A DNA stretch of 64,000 bases from Clostridiales bacterium. GTDB taxonomy: Bacteria; Bacillota; Clostridia; Peptostreptococcales; Acidaminobacteraceae. The stretch is taken from the NCBI GenBank assembly GCA_016933835.1, contig JAFGAC010000106.1, positions 21,826-85,825 of the forward strand, written 5' to 3'. The notes under the pieces were generated by a model. The model was not told where the DNA came from. It saw nothing but the letters and a program-made list of their open reading frames with translations, and ran no database searches. Position 1 is the stretch's first letter. Each line of letters starts with the position of its first letter. Of the stretch, positions 9,226 to 16,435 are shown one piece after another. The position numbers were made by a program, and so were the translations under genes.

Positions 9226-10119
9226 ATGTCACTAGAAACTTTTTTTCAACATTTAAGTAACGGTCTTGCACTGGGAAGCTTATATGCGCTAATTGCAATA
9301 GGTTATACAATGGTATATGGAATTCTCAGATTGATCAATTTTGCGCATGGCGATATTTTTATGATTTCCACGTATATTGTATTTTATGGCGTAACCATGT
9401 TCCTAATGCCTTGGTGGGTGGCTTTTGTCGTAGCTATTCTATTGACAGGAATCTTCGGAATATTGGTGGAGAGAGTGGCTTATAGACCATTGAGAGATTC
9501 TCCAAGAATATCAGTAATGATATCTGCTATTGGTGCTTCTTTTTTAATTGAGAATCTTGCTATTGTAATATTTGGTGGACGACCAAAAGCATTTCCAATA
9601 CCTGATTATTTCAATCAAGTAGCACATTTCAATACAATATCAATTCCCTTTGCCAACTTTTTTATTCCTATAGTTACATTGACATCATTAGTTATTTTAT
9701 TGTTTATTGTCAACAAAACAAAAACTGGAATGGCGATGCGTGCGGTATCCAAAGATTATGAAGCAGCGCGTTTAATGGGAATCAATGTAGACAATATTAT
9801 TTCCATCACTTTTGGTATAGGTTCCATGCTAGCAGCTATCGGCGGTATTTTATGGGGTATAAAATATCCGAATTTGATCCCGCTTCTAGGAATAATGCCT
9901 GGACTTAAGGCTTTTATTGCAGCAGTTATAGGTGGAATCGGAGATATCAAAGGCGCTGTTATTGGTGGATTTTTATTGGGAATGTCTGAAATCATGATTA
10001 TTGCATTCCTGCCTTCATTGACAGGATACAGAGATGCCTTCGCATTTATCCTGCTAATAGCTATTTTACTCTTTAAACCTTCTGGATTAATGGGTCAAAA
10101 TGTAACGGAGAAGGTGTAA
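9226..10119 (+). CDS. livH: Branched-chain amino acid ABC transporter permease LivH
   Basis: 297 residues, about eight transmembrane helices. LivH signature: GLALGSLYALIAIGYTMVYGI near the N-terminus, LINFAHGDIFM, and the cytoplasmic coupling segment AMRAVSKDYEAARLMGINVD that contacts the ATPases. The ATG at 9226 follows GGAGGA. It pairs with the LivM-type permease whose gene starts 1 nt after its stop. Confidence 0.93.
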   Translation: MSLETFFQHLSNGLALGSLYALIAIGYTMVYGILRLINFAHGDIFMISTYIVFYGVTMFLMPWWVAFVVAILLTGIFGILVERVAYRPLRDSPRISVMISAIGASFLIENLAIVIFGGRPKAFPIPDYFNQVAHFNTISIPFANFFIPIVTLTSLVILLFIVNKTKTGMAMRAVSKDYEAARLMGINVDNIISITFGIGSMLAAIGGILWGIKYPNLIPLLGIMPGLKAFIAAVIGGIGDIKGAVIGGFLLGMSEIMIIAFLPSLTGYRDAFAFILLIAILLFKPSGLMGQNVTEKV

Positions 10120-10120
10120 T

Positions 10121-11164
10121 ATGTTTAATAAGAAGAATTTATATAGAATGGGGCTTATACTCCTAACAGTGATTGTGCTAGCTATATTGAATAGTGTTTT
10201 AGGAAAATATCAAGTCAGAATTTTGAATTTAGCAGGGATATATATTGTATTAGGATTAAGTTTGAATTTAATTAATGGATTTACAGGGCTTTTTTCTCTT
10301 GGGCATGCTGGATTTATGGCTATAGGTGCGTATACAAGTGCTTTATTGACAATGTCTGCAGTACAAAAACAAGCTAATTTCTTTGTCCAACCTATTGTTC
10401 CTTGGCTTGCGAATATTGAATTGGGATTTTTACCGGCAATGATGATTGGTGGAATAGTATCAGCAATTATTGGAGCATTGCTTGCAGCTCCGATTTTAAG
10501 ACTTAAAGATGATTATTTAGCAATTGCTACATTAGGTTTTGGAGAAATAATTCGTGTTATTTTTACAAATACACAAAGTTTGACAAACGGTGCATTAGGT
10601 TTAAAAGGACTAACGAGATTTACAAATGTCCCTTATAGCTGGGGTATTGCTCTCCTTACGATTATTTTCATGTTTTCACTTAGAAGAAGCAGTTATGGAA
10701 AAGCTTTTATGGCCATTAGAGAAGATGAAATAGCAGCAGAGGCAATGGGGATTGATTTGTTCAAACATAAATTATTGGCATTTACAATAGGATCTTTTTT
10801 TGCAGGAGTTGGAGGCGCGTTGTTAGCTCATTTGATGGGAACCATCGATCCTCTGATGTTCAGATTCCTGATGACTTTTAATATCCTATTGATTGTTGTT
10901 CTTGGAGGAATAGGGAGTATTTCAGGTACTGTTATTTCTGCAATTATAGTGACAGTATCAATGGAAGCACTTAGATTCCTTGACAGTGCAATAAATCTTG
11001 GATTTGTAGTAATACCGAGTGTGCCTGGAATGAGAATGGTATTGTTCTCAATGCTTCTAATGTTGGTCATCTTGTTCTATCAGCATGGTCTGATGGGACG
11101 AGACGAGATTACACTTGATACTTTAGGCGGATTTTTTGGTAAATTCAAGAAGAAGGAGGCCTAA
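10121..11164 (+). CDS. livM: Branched-chain amino acid ABC transporter permease LivM
   Basis: 347 residues, polytopic. LivM signature: NLAGIYIVLGLSLNLINGF, GLFSLGHAGFMAIGAYTSA and RLKDDYLAIATLGFGEIIR, followed by the coupling motif AIREDEIAAEAMGID. It starts 1 nt after the livH stop, so the two permease subunits are probably made in equal amounts. The cytoplasmic C-terminus (LGGFFGKFKKKEA) is short. Confidence 0.93.
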   Translation: MFNKKNLYRMGLILLTVIVLAILNSVLGKYQVRILNLAGIYIVLGLSLNLINGFTGLFSLGHAGFMAIGAYTSALLTMSAVQKQANFFVQPIVPWLANIELGFLPAMMIGGIVSAIIGALLAAPILRLKDDYLAIATLGFGEIIRVIFTNTQSLTNGALGLKGLTRFTNVPYSWGIALLTIIFMFSLRRSSYGKAFMAIREDEIAAEAMGIDLFKHKLLAFTIGSFFAGVGGALLAHLMGTIDPLMFRFLMTFNILLIVVLGGIGSISGTVISAIIVTVSMEALRFLDSAINLGFVVIPSVPGMRMVLFSMLLMLVILFYQHGLMGRDEITLDTLGGFFGKFKKKEA

Positions 11165-11167
11165 TAA

Positions 11168-11932
11168 ATGACTATTTTGAGAACTGACCATATTACTATG
11201 AAATTTGGCGGACTGACTGCCGTTTCTGATTTAAATCTTGAAATACCTGAAAATGGCATTGTTGGCCTGATTGGACCAAATGGTGCGGGGAAAACAACTG
11301 TTTTCAATATGATTACAGGTGTATATGCGCCAACTACGGGAAATATTGTTTTTGATAAAAAAGATATTACAGGGATAAAGTCTCACTTGATTACAAAAAG
11401 TGGTATAGCAAGAACTTTTCAAAATATCAGATTGTTCAAAGATTTGACGGTGCTTGACAACGTAATGATTGCAAATCACTTGAGATTGAAATCAAATATC
11501 ATTTCTTCTGTTTTGAGAACGCCTGACTATAGGGCAAAAGAAGATCATATTTTAAAAAAATCACTTCTATTGCTTGAAGAGGTTGGTCTTATTGAATATA
11601 AGGATGATAAAGCAAGTTCATTGCCTTATGGAAAACAAAGAAAACTTGAAATTGCACGTGCATTGGCTACTGAACCGAAATTACTGCTTTTAGATGAGCC
11701 AGCTGCGGGTATGAATCCACAAGAATCCATAGAATTGATGGAGTTTGTAAAGGAAATACGTGGCAAGTTCGATCTTTCAATTTTGATGATTGAACATCAC
11801 ATGCAGGTAATTATGGGTGTTTGTGAAAAAATATATGTGTTGGATTATGGTGTTAACATAGCCGAAGGAAACCCATATGAAATTCAAAACAATCCAAAAG
11901 TTATCGAAGCGTATTTAGGGGTGGACGAATGA
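11168..11932 (+). CDS. livG: Branched-chain amino acid ABC transporter ATPase LivG
   Basis: 254 residues. Walker A GPNGAGKT (about residues 37-44), Q-loop region ARTFQNIRLF typical of LivG, the variant ABC signature LPYGKQRKLEIARAL in place of LSGGQ, Walker B LLLLDEPAAGMNP and the switch His in MIEHHM. It lacks the LivF-type SGGEQQ signature, which assigns the two ATPases. The 3' end overlaps livF by 4 nt (ATGA), pointing to coupled translation. Confidence 0.94.
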   Translation: MTILRTDHITMKFGGLTAVSDLNLEIPENGIVGLIGPNGAGKTTVFNMITGVYAPTTGNIVFDKKDITGIKSHLITKSGIARTFQNIRLFKDLTVLDNVMIANHLRLKSNIISSVLRTPDYRAKEDHILKKSLLLLEEVGLIEYKDDKASSLPYGKQRKLEIARALATEPKLLLLDEPAAGMNPQESIELMEFVKEIRGKFDLSILMIEHHMQVIMGVCEKIYVLDYGVNIAEGNPYEIQNNPKVIEAYLGVDE

Positions 11933-12633
11933 TTAAAATTACTGATTTACACGTTTATTATGGCGGAATTCACGCTATCAAAGGAATTTCATTAGAAGTT
12001 CCAAAGGGCAAGATTGTCAGTTTGATTGGTGCAAATGGCGCTGGAAAAAGCACGACTTTGCGAGCAATCATGAAACTTGAGAAACCAAAAGAAGGAACGA
12101 TATCTTATAGAGATCAAGATATCACTTTTGAAAAAACTCAGAAACTTGTAAAAAATGGCTTGGTTTTAGTTCCTGAAGGAAGACGGGTTTTTACAAATTT
12201 GACAGTTGAAGAAAATTTGATTCTGGGTGCATATGCACGAAAAGATTCAGATGAAGTTCATAAAGATTTGGAATGGGTCTATGAGTTGTTTCCTAGACTT
12301 AAAGAAAGAAGAAAGCAAAAGGCAGGAACAATGTCTGGTGGAGAGCAGCAAATGCTTGCAGTTGGCCGTGCTCTTATGAGCAAGCCGGAAGTCTTGTTGA
12401 TGGATGAACCTTCATTGGGATTGGCACCGCTAATAGTAAAAGATATATTCAATATCATAAGAAAAATAAACTCATTGGGTGTGACAATACTATTGATTGA
12501 ACAGAATGCAAAAGTAGCCCTCGAGATTTCAGATTATGGTTATGTAATGGAAACGGGAAATATCGTTCTTGAAGGAAAAGGAAAAGATCTTCTTGAAGAT
12601 GAAAATGTAAAAAAAGCCTATTTAGGCGCTTAA
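11929..12633 (+). CDS. livF: Branched-chain amino acid ABC transporter ATPase LivF
   Basis: 234 residues. Walker A GANGAGKST, LivF-specific LVPEGRRVFTNLTVEENL, ABC signature MSGGEQQMLAVGRAL, Walker B LLMDEPSLGLAP and switch region LIEQNAKVAL. It is the last gene of the importer, overlapping livG by 4 nt, and is followed immediately by a strong terminator. With livJ, livH, livM and livG the transporter is complete. Confidence 0.94.
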   Translation: MIKITDLHVYYGGIHAIKGISLEVPKGKIVSLIGANGAGKSTTLRAIMKLEKPKEGTISYRDQDITFEKTQKLVKNGLVLVPEGRRVFTNLTVEENLILGAYARKDSDEVHKDLEWVYELFPRLKERRKQKAGTMSGGEQQMLAVGRALMSKPEVLLMDEPSLGLAPLIVKDIFNIIRKINSLGVTILLIEQNAKVALEISDYGYVMETGNIVLEGKGKDLLEDENVKKAYLGA

Positions 12634-12637
12634 ATGA

Positions 12638-12660
12638 AACTCAGCGAAAGCTGAGTTTTA
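12638..12660 (+). terminator. Rho-independent terminator of the liv operon
   Basis: Perfect 8-bp stem AACTCAGC/GCTGAGTT closed by a GAAA tetraloop and followed by TTTATTTC. Confidence 0.9.
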
Positions 12661-12709
12661 TTTCTTATTGAGGGTAAAAATCTTATTACATAGGATTTGG
12701 AGGAATAAA

Positions 12710-13360
12710 ATGGATTTTAAAGAATTTAAGCAACATGCAAAGAGCAAATTAAGTGATCATTGGCCGATATTGATTGTAATCACCATAATTGTATTGATTG
12801 TATCAGGGATGGGAGACAATTCAGCACGTCAATTTTCAAATGGTTTTGCAGTTGATTATGGCAAAAGTGCAGGATCCTTGCTTTCTTTGATATTATCAGG
12901 ACCCTTAGCGCTTGGAACCGCAAATTTCTATCTCAGGTTAGTTAATAAAAACGAGGCAAAAATCGAACGTTTTTTTGATGGCTTCAAAAATTTTCTTAAT
13001 GCATTCGTTTTGCATGTCATGACGACGGTCTTTATATTACTTTGGACATTGCTGCTGATTGTACCTGGAATCATTGCTGCAATCAATTATTCGATGGCAT
13101 TTTTGATCATGAGTGAAAATGAAGATATTTCGCCTATGGATGCCATAGAGAAAAGCAAGATGCTGATGAAAAATCACAAAATGGAATATTTTTCATTTAT
13201 TTTAAGTTTTTTTGGATGGGTTATTATAGGAATACTCACTTTTGGATTGGGGTTTTTATATTTGTATCCGTACTTTTATGCGTCGAAAATTTATTTTTAT
13301 CGTTCAATAAAAGGTGAAACAGAAGACTATGAATACATTTTGGAAAGCAAAAAGCCTTAG
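12710..13360 (+). CDS. DUF975 family membrane protein
   Basis: 216 residues from the ATG at 12710, preceded by GGAGG (12699-12703); a longer frame from 12668 has no ribosome binding site. Four to five transmembrane segments. The DUF975 pattern is visible: SGPLALGTANFYLRL, FDGFKNFLNAFVLH, LLIVPGIIAAINYSMA, a cytoplasmic AIEKSKMLMKNHK loop, then FFGWVIIGILTFGLGFLYLYPY. The function of the family is unknown. It is alone on its transcript and ends inside a bidirectional terminator. Confidence 0.8.
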   Translation: MDFKEFKQHAKSKLSDHWPILIVITIIVLIVSGMGDNSARQFSNGFAVDYGKSAGSLLSLILSGPLALGTANFYLRLVNKNEAKIERFFDGFKNFLNAFVLHVMTTVFILLWTLLLIVPGIIAAINYSMAFLIMSENEDISPMDAIEKSKMLMKNHKMEYFSFILSFFGWVIIGILTFGLGFLYLYPYFYASKIYFYRSIKGETEDYEYILESKKP

Positions 13361-13377
13361 AAATTTTCTAAGGCTTT
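13351..13377. terminator. Bidirectional terminator holding both stop codons
   Basis: 13-bp arms (13351-13363 and 13365-13377) with A-run and T-run tails on both sides. It serves the DUF975 gene (+) and the GNAT gene (-). The stop codon of the + gene (13358-13360) and most of the stop of the - gene (13376-13378) lie in the stem. Confidence 0.85.
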
Positions 13378-13888
13378 AATTGATTTCAAGTCCAATCATA
13401 TAAGCATCATAGAATTTGCCATTGATGAAAAATTCTCTTGTAATTGTTCCTTCAATGACAAATCCTTTTTTTTTATAAAGGTGGATGGCCGAAGTATTAT
13501 CAACTCTTACTTTCAAATTGATTTTACGTATGATTTCTGATTCCTTTGCCCAGTTGATAAAATAATCAAGCAATAGATTGCCAATACCTTTATTCCAATA
13601 ATCACGTGAGACACTTATGCCAAATTCACCTATATGCTGTATTCTGGGTCTTTTCCCACCTGAAAAATTTAAACTTCCCACTATTTCACCCTTAATTTCT
13701 GCAATGAGATAAATCGCATTGCCAGTTTTCAAAATATCTCCAAGGAATGCTTTTTCATCCATGTTAGACATCGTAAATTCACCTTCTCCAAAAGTGAGAT
13801 TGTCAGACTCTCCAGCTATTTTTTTTATGTATTCAATTAATTTTTCAGAATCTTCGACATGTGCATTTCGAATTATTAGATTATTCAT
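13376..13888 (-). CDS. GNAT family N-acetyltransferase
   Basis: 170 residues, single GNAT domain of the RimI/SpeG-like acetyltransferase_3 kind. The acetyl-CoA loop is FGISVSRDYWNKGIGNLLL (about residues 92-110), followed by INLKVRVDNTSAIHLYKKKGF and EGTITREFFINGKFYDAYMI. A longer frame begins at 13921, but the Met at 13888 has GAAGG 8 nt upstream. The substrate could be a protein N-terminus, a polyamine or an aminoglycoside-like amine; the sequence does not decide. A -strand terminator of the upstream redox genes separates it from them. Confidence 0.85.
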   Translation of the reverse strand: MNNLIIRNAHVEDSEKLIEYIKKIAGESDNLTFGEGEFTMSNMDEKAFLGDILKTGNAIYLIAEIKGEIVGSLNFSGGKRPRIQHIGEFGISVSRDYWNKGIGNLLLDYFINWAKESEIIRKINLKVRVDNTSAIHLYKKKGFVIEGTITREFFINGKFYDAYMIGLEIN

Positions 13889-13948
13889 TATATATACCTT
13901 CTTTAACTTAATTGATTTCATTATATATGAAATTTATCTGCATATAAA

Positions 13949-13974
13949 TAAAAACCCCTCCGAAGAAGGGTTTT
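13949..13974 (-). terminator. Terminator of the split-AhpF operon
   Basis: On the minus strand AAAACCC...GGGTTTT with an inner CTTCGG-type loop and a T-rich tail, 12 nt after the stop of the disulfide oxidoreductase gene. Confidence 0.8.
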
Positions 13975-13985
13975 ATATATTTTGA

Positions 13986-14627
13986 CTATAAGCTTTCGAT
14001 TGTGCTTAAGAATTCTTCCAATGGTTGATTTCCTACTAAATCAGCACCATCATTGAAGATGATCTTAGGAACGCCACTTACATTGAATTTGTTTGATAAC
14101 TCACCAAATGTGTTTGCTTCAACCATTTCAGCATTTACCAATGGATTCAATAACGCAATTTTATGTGCTTTAGCAACTGCTCCTGGGCAGTGAGGACAAG
14201 ATAAAGTAACAAATACTTTGATATTGACTGGCTTGTCGATGCCTTCAATTCTTGCAATCAATTCTGCAGGCAATTCTTCTCCAGCACCAGATACTTCTAA
14301 AACGCCAGTTATGAATGAGTTGATTTCATGTCCAGCAGGGATGCCATAATATTTAATACCTAGATCTTTGTTATTCTCATCCAATAATACTATTGCAGGT
14401 GTGTATTCAACATTTAATTCAGCAGCTTTTTCAGCATCAGCATTCATATCATAAACTGTCAAAGTAAGTTTATCACTTAATTCTGCCATTTCTTCCATGT
14501 AACCTTTTGTGTCTTCACAAGATTCACAATCGCTTTCTTGTACGAATACTGCGATGTTCACGTTTTTCTTCATTGGTTCAAAAATTTCTGTAATTTGTTT
14601 TCTGATATCATCATTTAAAAATGCCAT
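13986..14627 (-). CDS. Two-thioredoxin-fold disulfide oxidoreductase (PDO / AhpF N-terminal-like)
   Basis: 213 residues made of two thioredoxin folds. The first has a CESC site (Cys34, Cys37), the second a CPHC site (Cys144, Cys147), each with a likely cis-Pro strand (EYTPAI, SGVPKI). The layout matches archaeal protein disulfide oxidoreductases and the N-terminal region of AhpF, where the second site passes electrons to peroxiredoxin AhpC. In AhpF itself the first fold has lost its site; here both CxxC motifs remain. The gene follows the thioredoxin-reductase-like gene by 20 nt on the same strand, so together they look like AhpF cut into two genes. No peroxiredoxin gene is adjacent; the final acceptor is open. 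Confidence 0.82.
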   Translation of the reverse strand: MAFLNDDIRKQITEIFEPMKKNVNIAVFVQESDCESCEDTKGYMEEMAELSDKLTLTVYDMNADAEKAAELNVEYTPAIVLLDENNKDLGIKYYGIPAGHEINSFITGVLEVSGAGEELPAELIARIEGIDKPVNIKVFVTLSCPHCPGAVAKAHKIALLNPLVNAEMVEANTFGELSNKFNVSGVPKIIFNDGADLVGNQPLEEFLSTIESL

Positions 14628-14647
14628 GATATATTCCTCCTAGAATT

Positions 14648-15622
14648 TTATTTTAATTTATTAATATAATCATTCGCACTGAGTGCAGCTTTTGCGCCCT
14701 CAGCAGCTGAAATTATAATTTGTTTGTATGCAACATCTGTGATGTCACCCGCTGCGTAGATACCTTCTACATTGGTTTCAGCCTTGTTGTTTACAATGAT
14801 TTCTTTCTTGTCATTCAAAGCAAGCAAGTTTTCAAATATTTCACTTTTTGGAAGATATCCGATTTCGACGAATAATCCATCTGCTTTGATTTCGATTTCT
14901 TTGTTTGATTTTTTGTCTAAGGCTACAATATGTGTCATCAACATTTCACCAAAAATTTCTTTAATCTGTGTTTGAAGATAAACTTCAACGTTTTTCAATC
15001 CATAAAGTTTGTCTACTAAAATTTTGTCCGCTCTAAAATCACTTCTATGCACCAACATGACTTTATTTGCAATTTTTGCCAGATCTATAGCCGCTTCTAC
15101 TGCTGAATTTCCGCCACCTGTTACGATGACATCCCTCTCTGCAAATAAAGGACCATCACAAATAGCACAGTAGGCAACACCTCTACCCAAATATTCTTTT
15201 TCACCAGGAACATTCAACATTCTTGGCTTGCTACCTGTCGAAACAATGATTGTTTTTGCCTTGTAAGTTTTGCCGTTTGATGCAATAATTTCTTTAACTT
15301 CATTATTGATGACTTCTTTTACAAGTACATCTGAAGTGATCGGCACTTTGTATTCTTTGACATGCTCTTCAAACTTATGCATCAGTTCTTCACCTGTCAA
15401 ATATTTATAGCCCAAATAATTTTCAACTGAAGAAGTATCAAGAACTTGTCCACCGATACGATCAGCTATGATTCCTACATTAAGTCCTTTTCTTTTTGCA
15501 TATAGCGCTGCGTTGAGTCCGGCTGGTCCACCACCGATAATAATTGTATCGTATATTGTATTGGTATCCAGTTTATTCGACATTTCTTCAGCACTGAAAC
15601 TTAAACTAAAATCTAATCCCAT
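14648..15622 (-). CDS. Thioredoxin-reductase-like flavoprotein (AhpF C-terminal-like)
   Basis: 324 residues. FAD-binding GGGPAG near residue 31, active-site disulfide CAIC (Cys152, Cys155) in AYCAICDG, NAD(P)-binding GGGNSAVEAA, and the second FAD motif GIYAAGDITD. This is the low-molecular-weight thioredoxin reductase fold. About 20 extra residues precede the FAD domain. It would pass electrons from NAD(P)H to the two-fold disulfide protein encoded next. The start at 15622 follows GAGGTG. It begins 13 nt after the RAYT-like gene, so all three genes may share one transcript. The nucleotide (NADH or NADPH) was not decided. Confidence 0.88.
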   Translation of the reverse strand: MGLDFSLSFSAEEMSNKLDTNTIYDTIIIGGGPAGLNAALYAKRKGLNVGIIADRIGGQVLDTSSVENYLGYKYLTGEELMHKFEEHVKEYKVPITSDVLVKEVINNEVKEIIASNGKTYKAKTIIVSTGSKPRMLNVPGEKEYLGRGVAYCAICDGPLFAERDVIVTGGGNSAVEAAIDLAKIANKVMLVHRSDFRADKILVDKLYGLKNVEVYLQTQIKEIFGEMLMTHIVALDKKSNKEIEIKADGLFVEIGYLPKSEIFENLLALNDKKEIIVNNKAETNVEGIYAAGDITDVAYKQIIISAAEGAKAALSANDYINKLK

Positions 15623-15635
15623 TTATTACACCTCA

Positions 15636-16376
15636 TCATTCTTTATTGCGATTAACTATTTTACACACTGCAGACTCACTAAGTCCACCAAATAAATGAC
15701 CGATTTCTTTCAACGAAAGGGTGGTCATTTTGCGAAAATTCAATAATTCTTGATTCCTGATATTTTTATTTGAAAGAAATTGATCAATGGTTACCTCATA
15801 TTTCTTTGCAAGCGTTTCAATGACTGCCTTGCCTTGCTCAAAATCATGGATGCAGTTTTCTGTATTTTTACATGAAACATTGATTTTCATGCAGAATTCA
15901 TCAGTAAATTGATCCCTGATCAGAATTCTTTCTTGAGGACTATTTGGCGGTGTAAAGTAAATTTCAAAATCAATCAAATTTTCAGTTTTATTAAAGCCAT
16001 ATTCACAACAATTTTTATGTTTATGCAAATTGCTGATGATTTCCTCTAAATGCTCAGGAGATTTAATCAAAGTACTTTTATATCTTTCATTAAATATTTT
16101 TCCCTGATTTTTAATATGGTAAGCGTAACTGATGTTGATAGATTTCATTATTTTTGAAATATCACTCCCATTGTCATAGATAATGAGTTTGTATTTCCTA
16201 TCATCTGCCAGACAGTAGCCATAGATTTTAAAATTGAACTGATTTTTTTTATCTTTAAGTATATTGATAAATTCTTCTCTGTCCAATTCGTCTTCAAATA
16301 TTTTTTTATCTGGAATACAGGATTGAATTATTAAATATGTGCCAAAAGGTATTTTTTCTCTTGCCTTACGAGGCAT
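15636..16376 (-). CDS. RAYT/Y1-transposase-like protein with DnaA-like C-terminal helix-turn-helix, catalytic residues lost
   Basis: 246 residues from the ATG at 16376 (AGAGG 8 nt upstream; the in-frame ATG at 16382 sits almost on that site). The N-terminal part follows the IS200-like/REP-associated transposase fold: PFGTYLIIQSC, FKIYGYCL, SYAYHIKNQGKIFNERYKS. However, the HUH metal site, normally NHVHLL, reads DRKYKLI (residues 59-65), and the usual YIHLNP helix with the nucleophilic Tyr reads NLHKHK. Both elements needed to cut DNA are gone. The C-terminal 60 residues (ISLKEIG-like LSLKEIGHLFGG, then SAVCKIVN) resemble the DnaA domain IV helix-turn-helix. I infer a domesticated DNA-binding protein, not an active transposase. 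It has its own promoter and probably reads into the redox genes. Confidence 0.75.
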   Translation of the reverse strand: MPRKAREKIPFGTYLIIQSCIPDKKIFEDELDREEFINILKDKKNQFNFKIYGYCLADDRKYKLIIYDNGSDISKIMKSINISYAYHIKNQGKIFNERYKSTLIKSPEHLEEIISNLHKHKNCCEYGFNKTENLIDFEIYFTPPNSPQERILIRDQFTDEFCMKINVSCKNTENCIHDFEQGKAVIETLAKKYEVTIDQFLSNKNIRNQELLNFRKMTTLSLKEIGHLFGGLSESAVCKIVNRNKE

Positions 16377-16395
16377 TTCCATCACCTCTGTTATT

Positions 16396-16424
16396 AAAGT
16401 AATATAAAAAGGAACTTTTGTCAA
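16396..16424 (-). promoter_or_regulatory. Sigma-A-type promoter of the RAYT-like/split-AhpF operon
   Basis: On the minus strand: TTGACA (16424-16419), 17 nt, TACTTT (16401-16396). Transcription would begin near 16389, leaving only a short leader with AGAGG before the ATG. An inverted repeat GGTACTT/AAGTTCC surrounds the -35 box and could be an operator. Confidence 0.6.
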
Positions 16425-16435
16425 GTACCGTCCCT

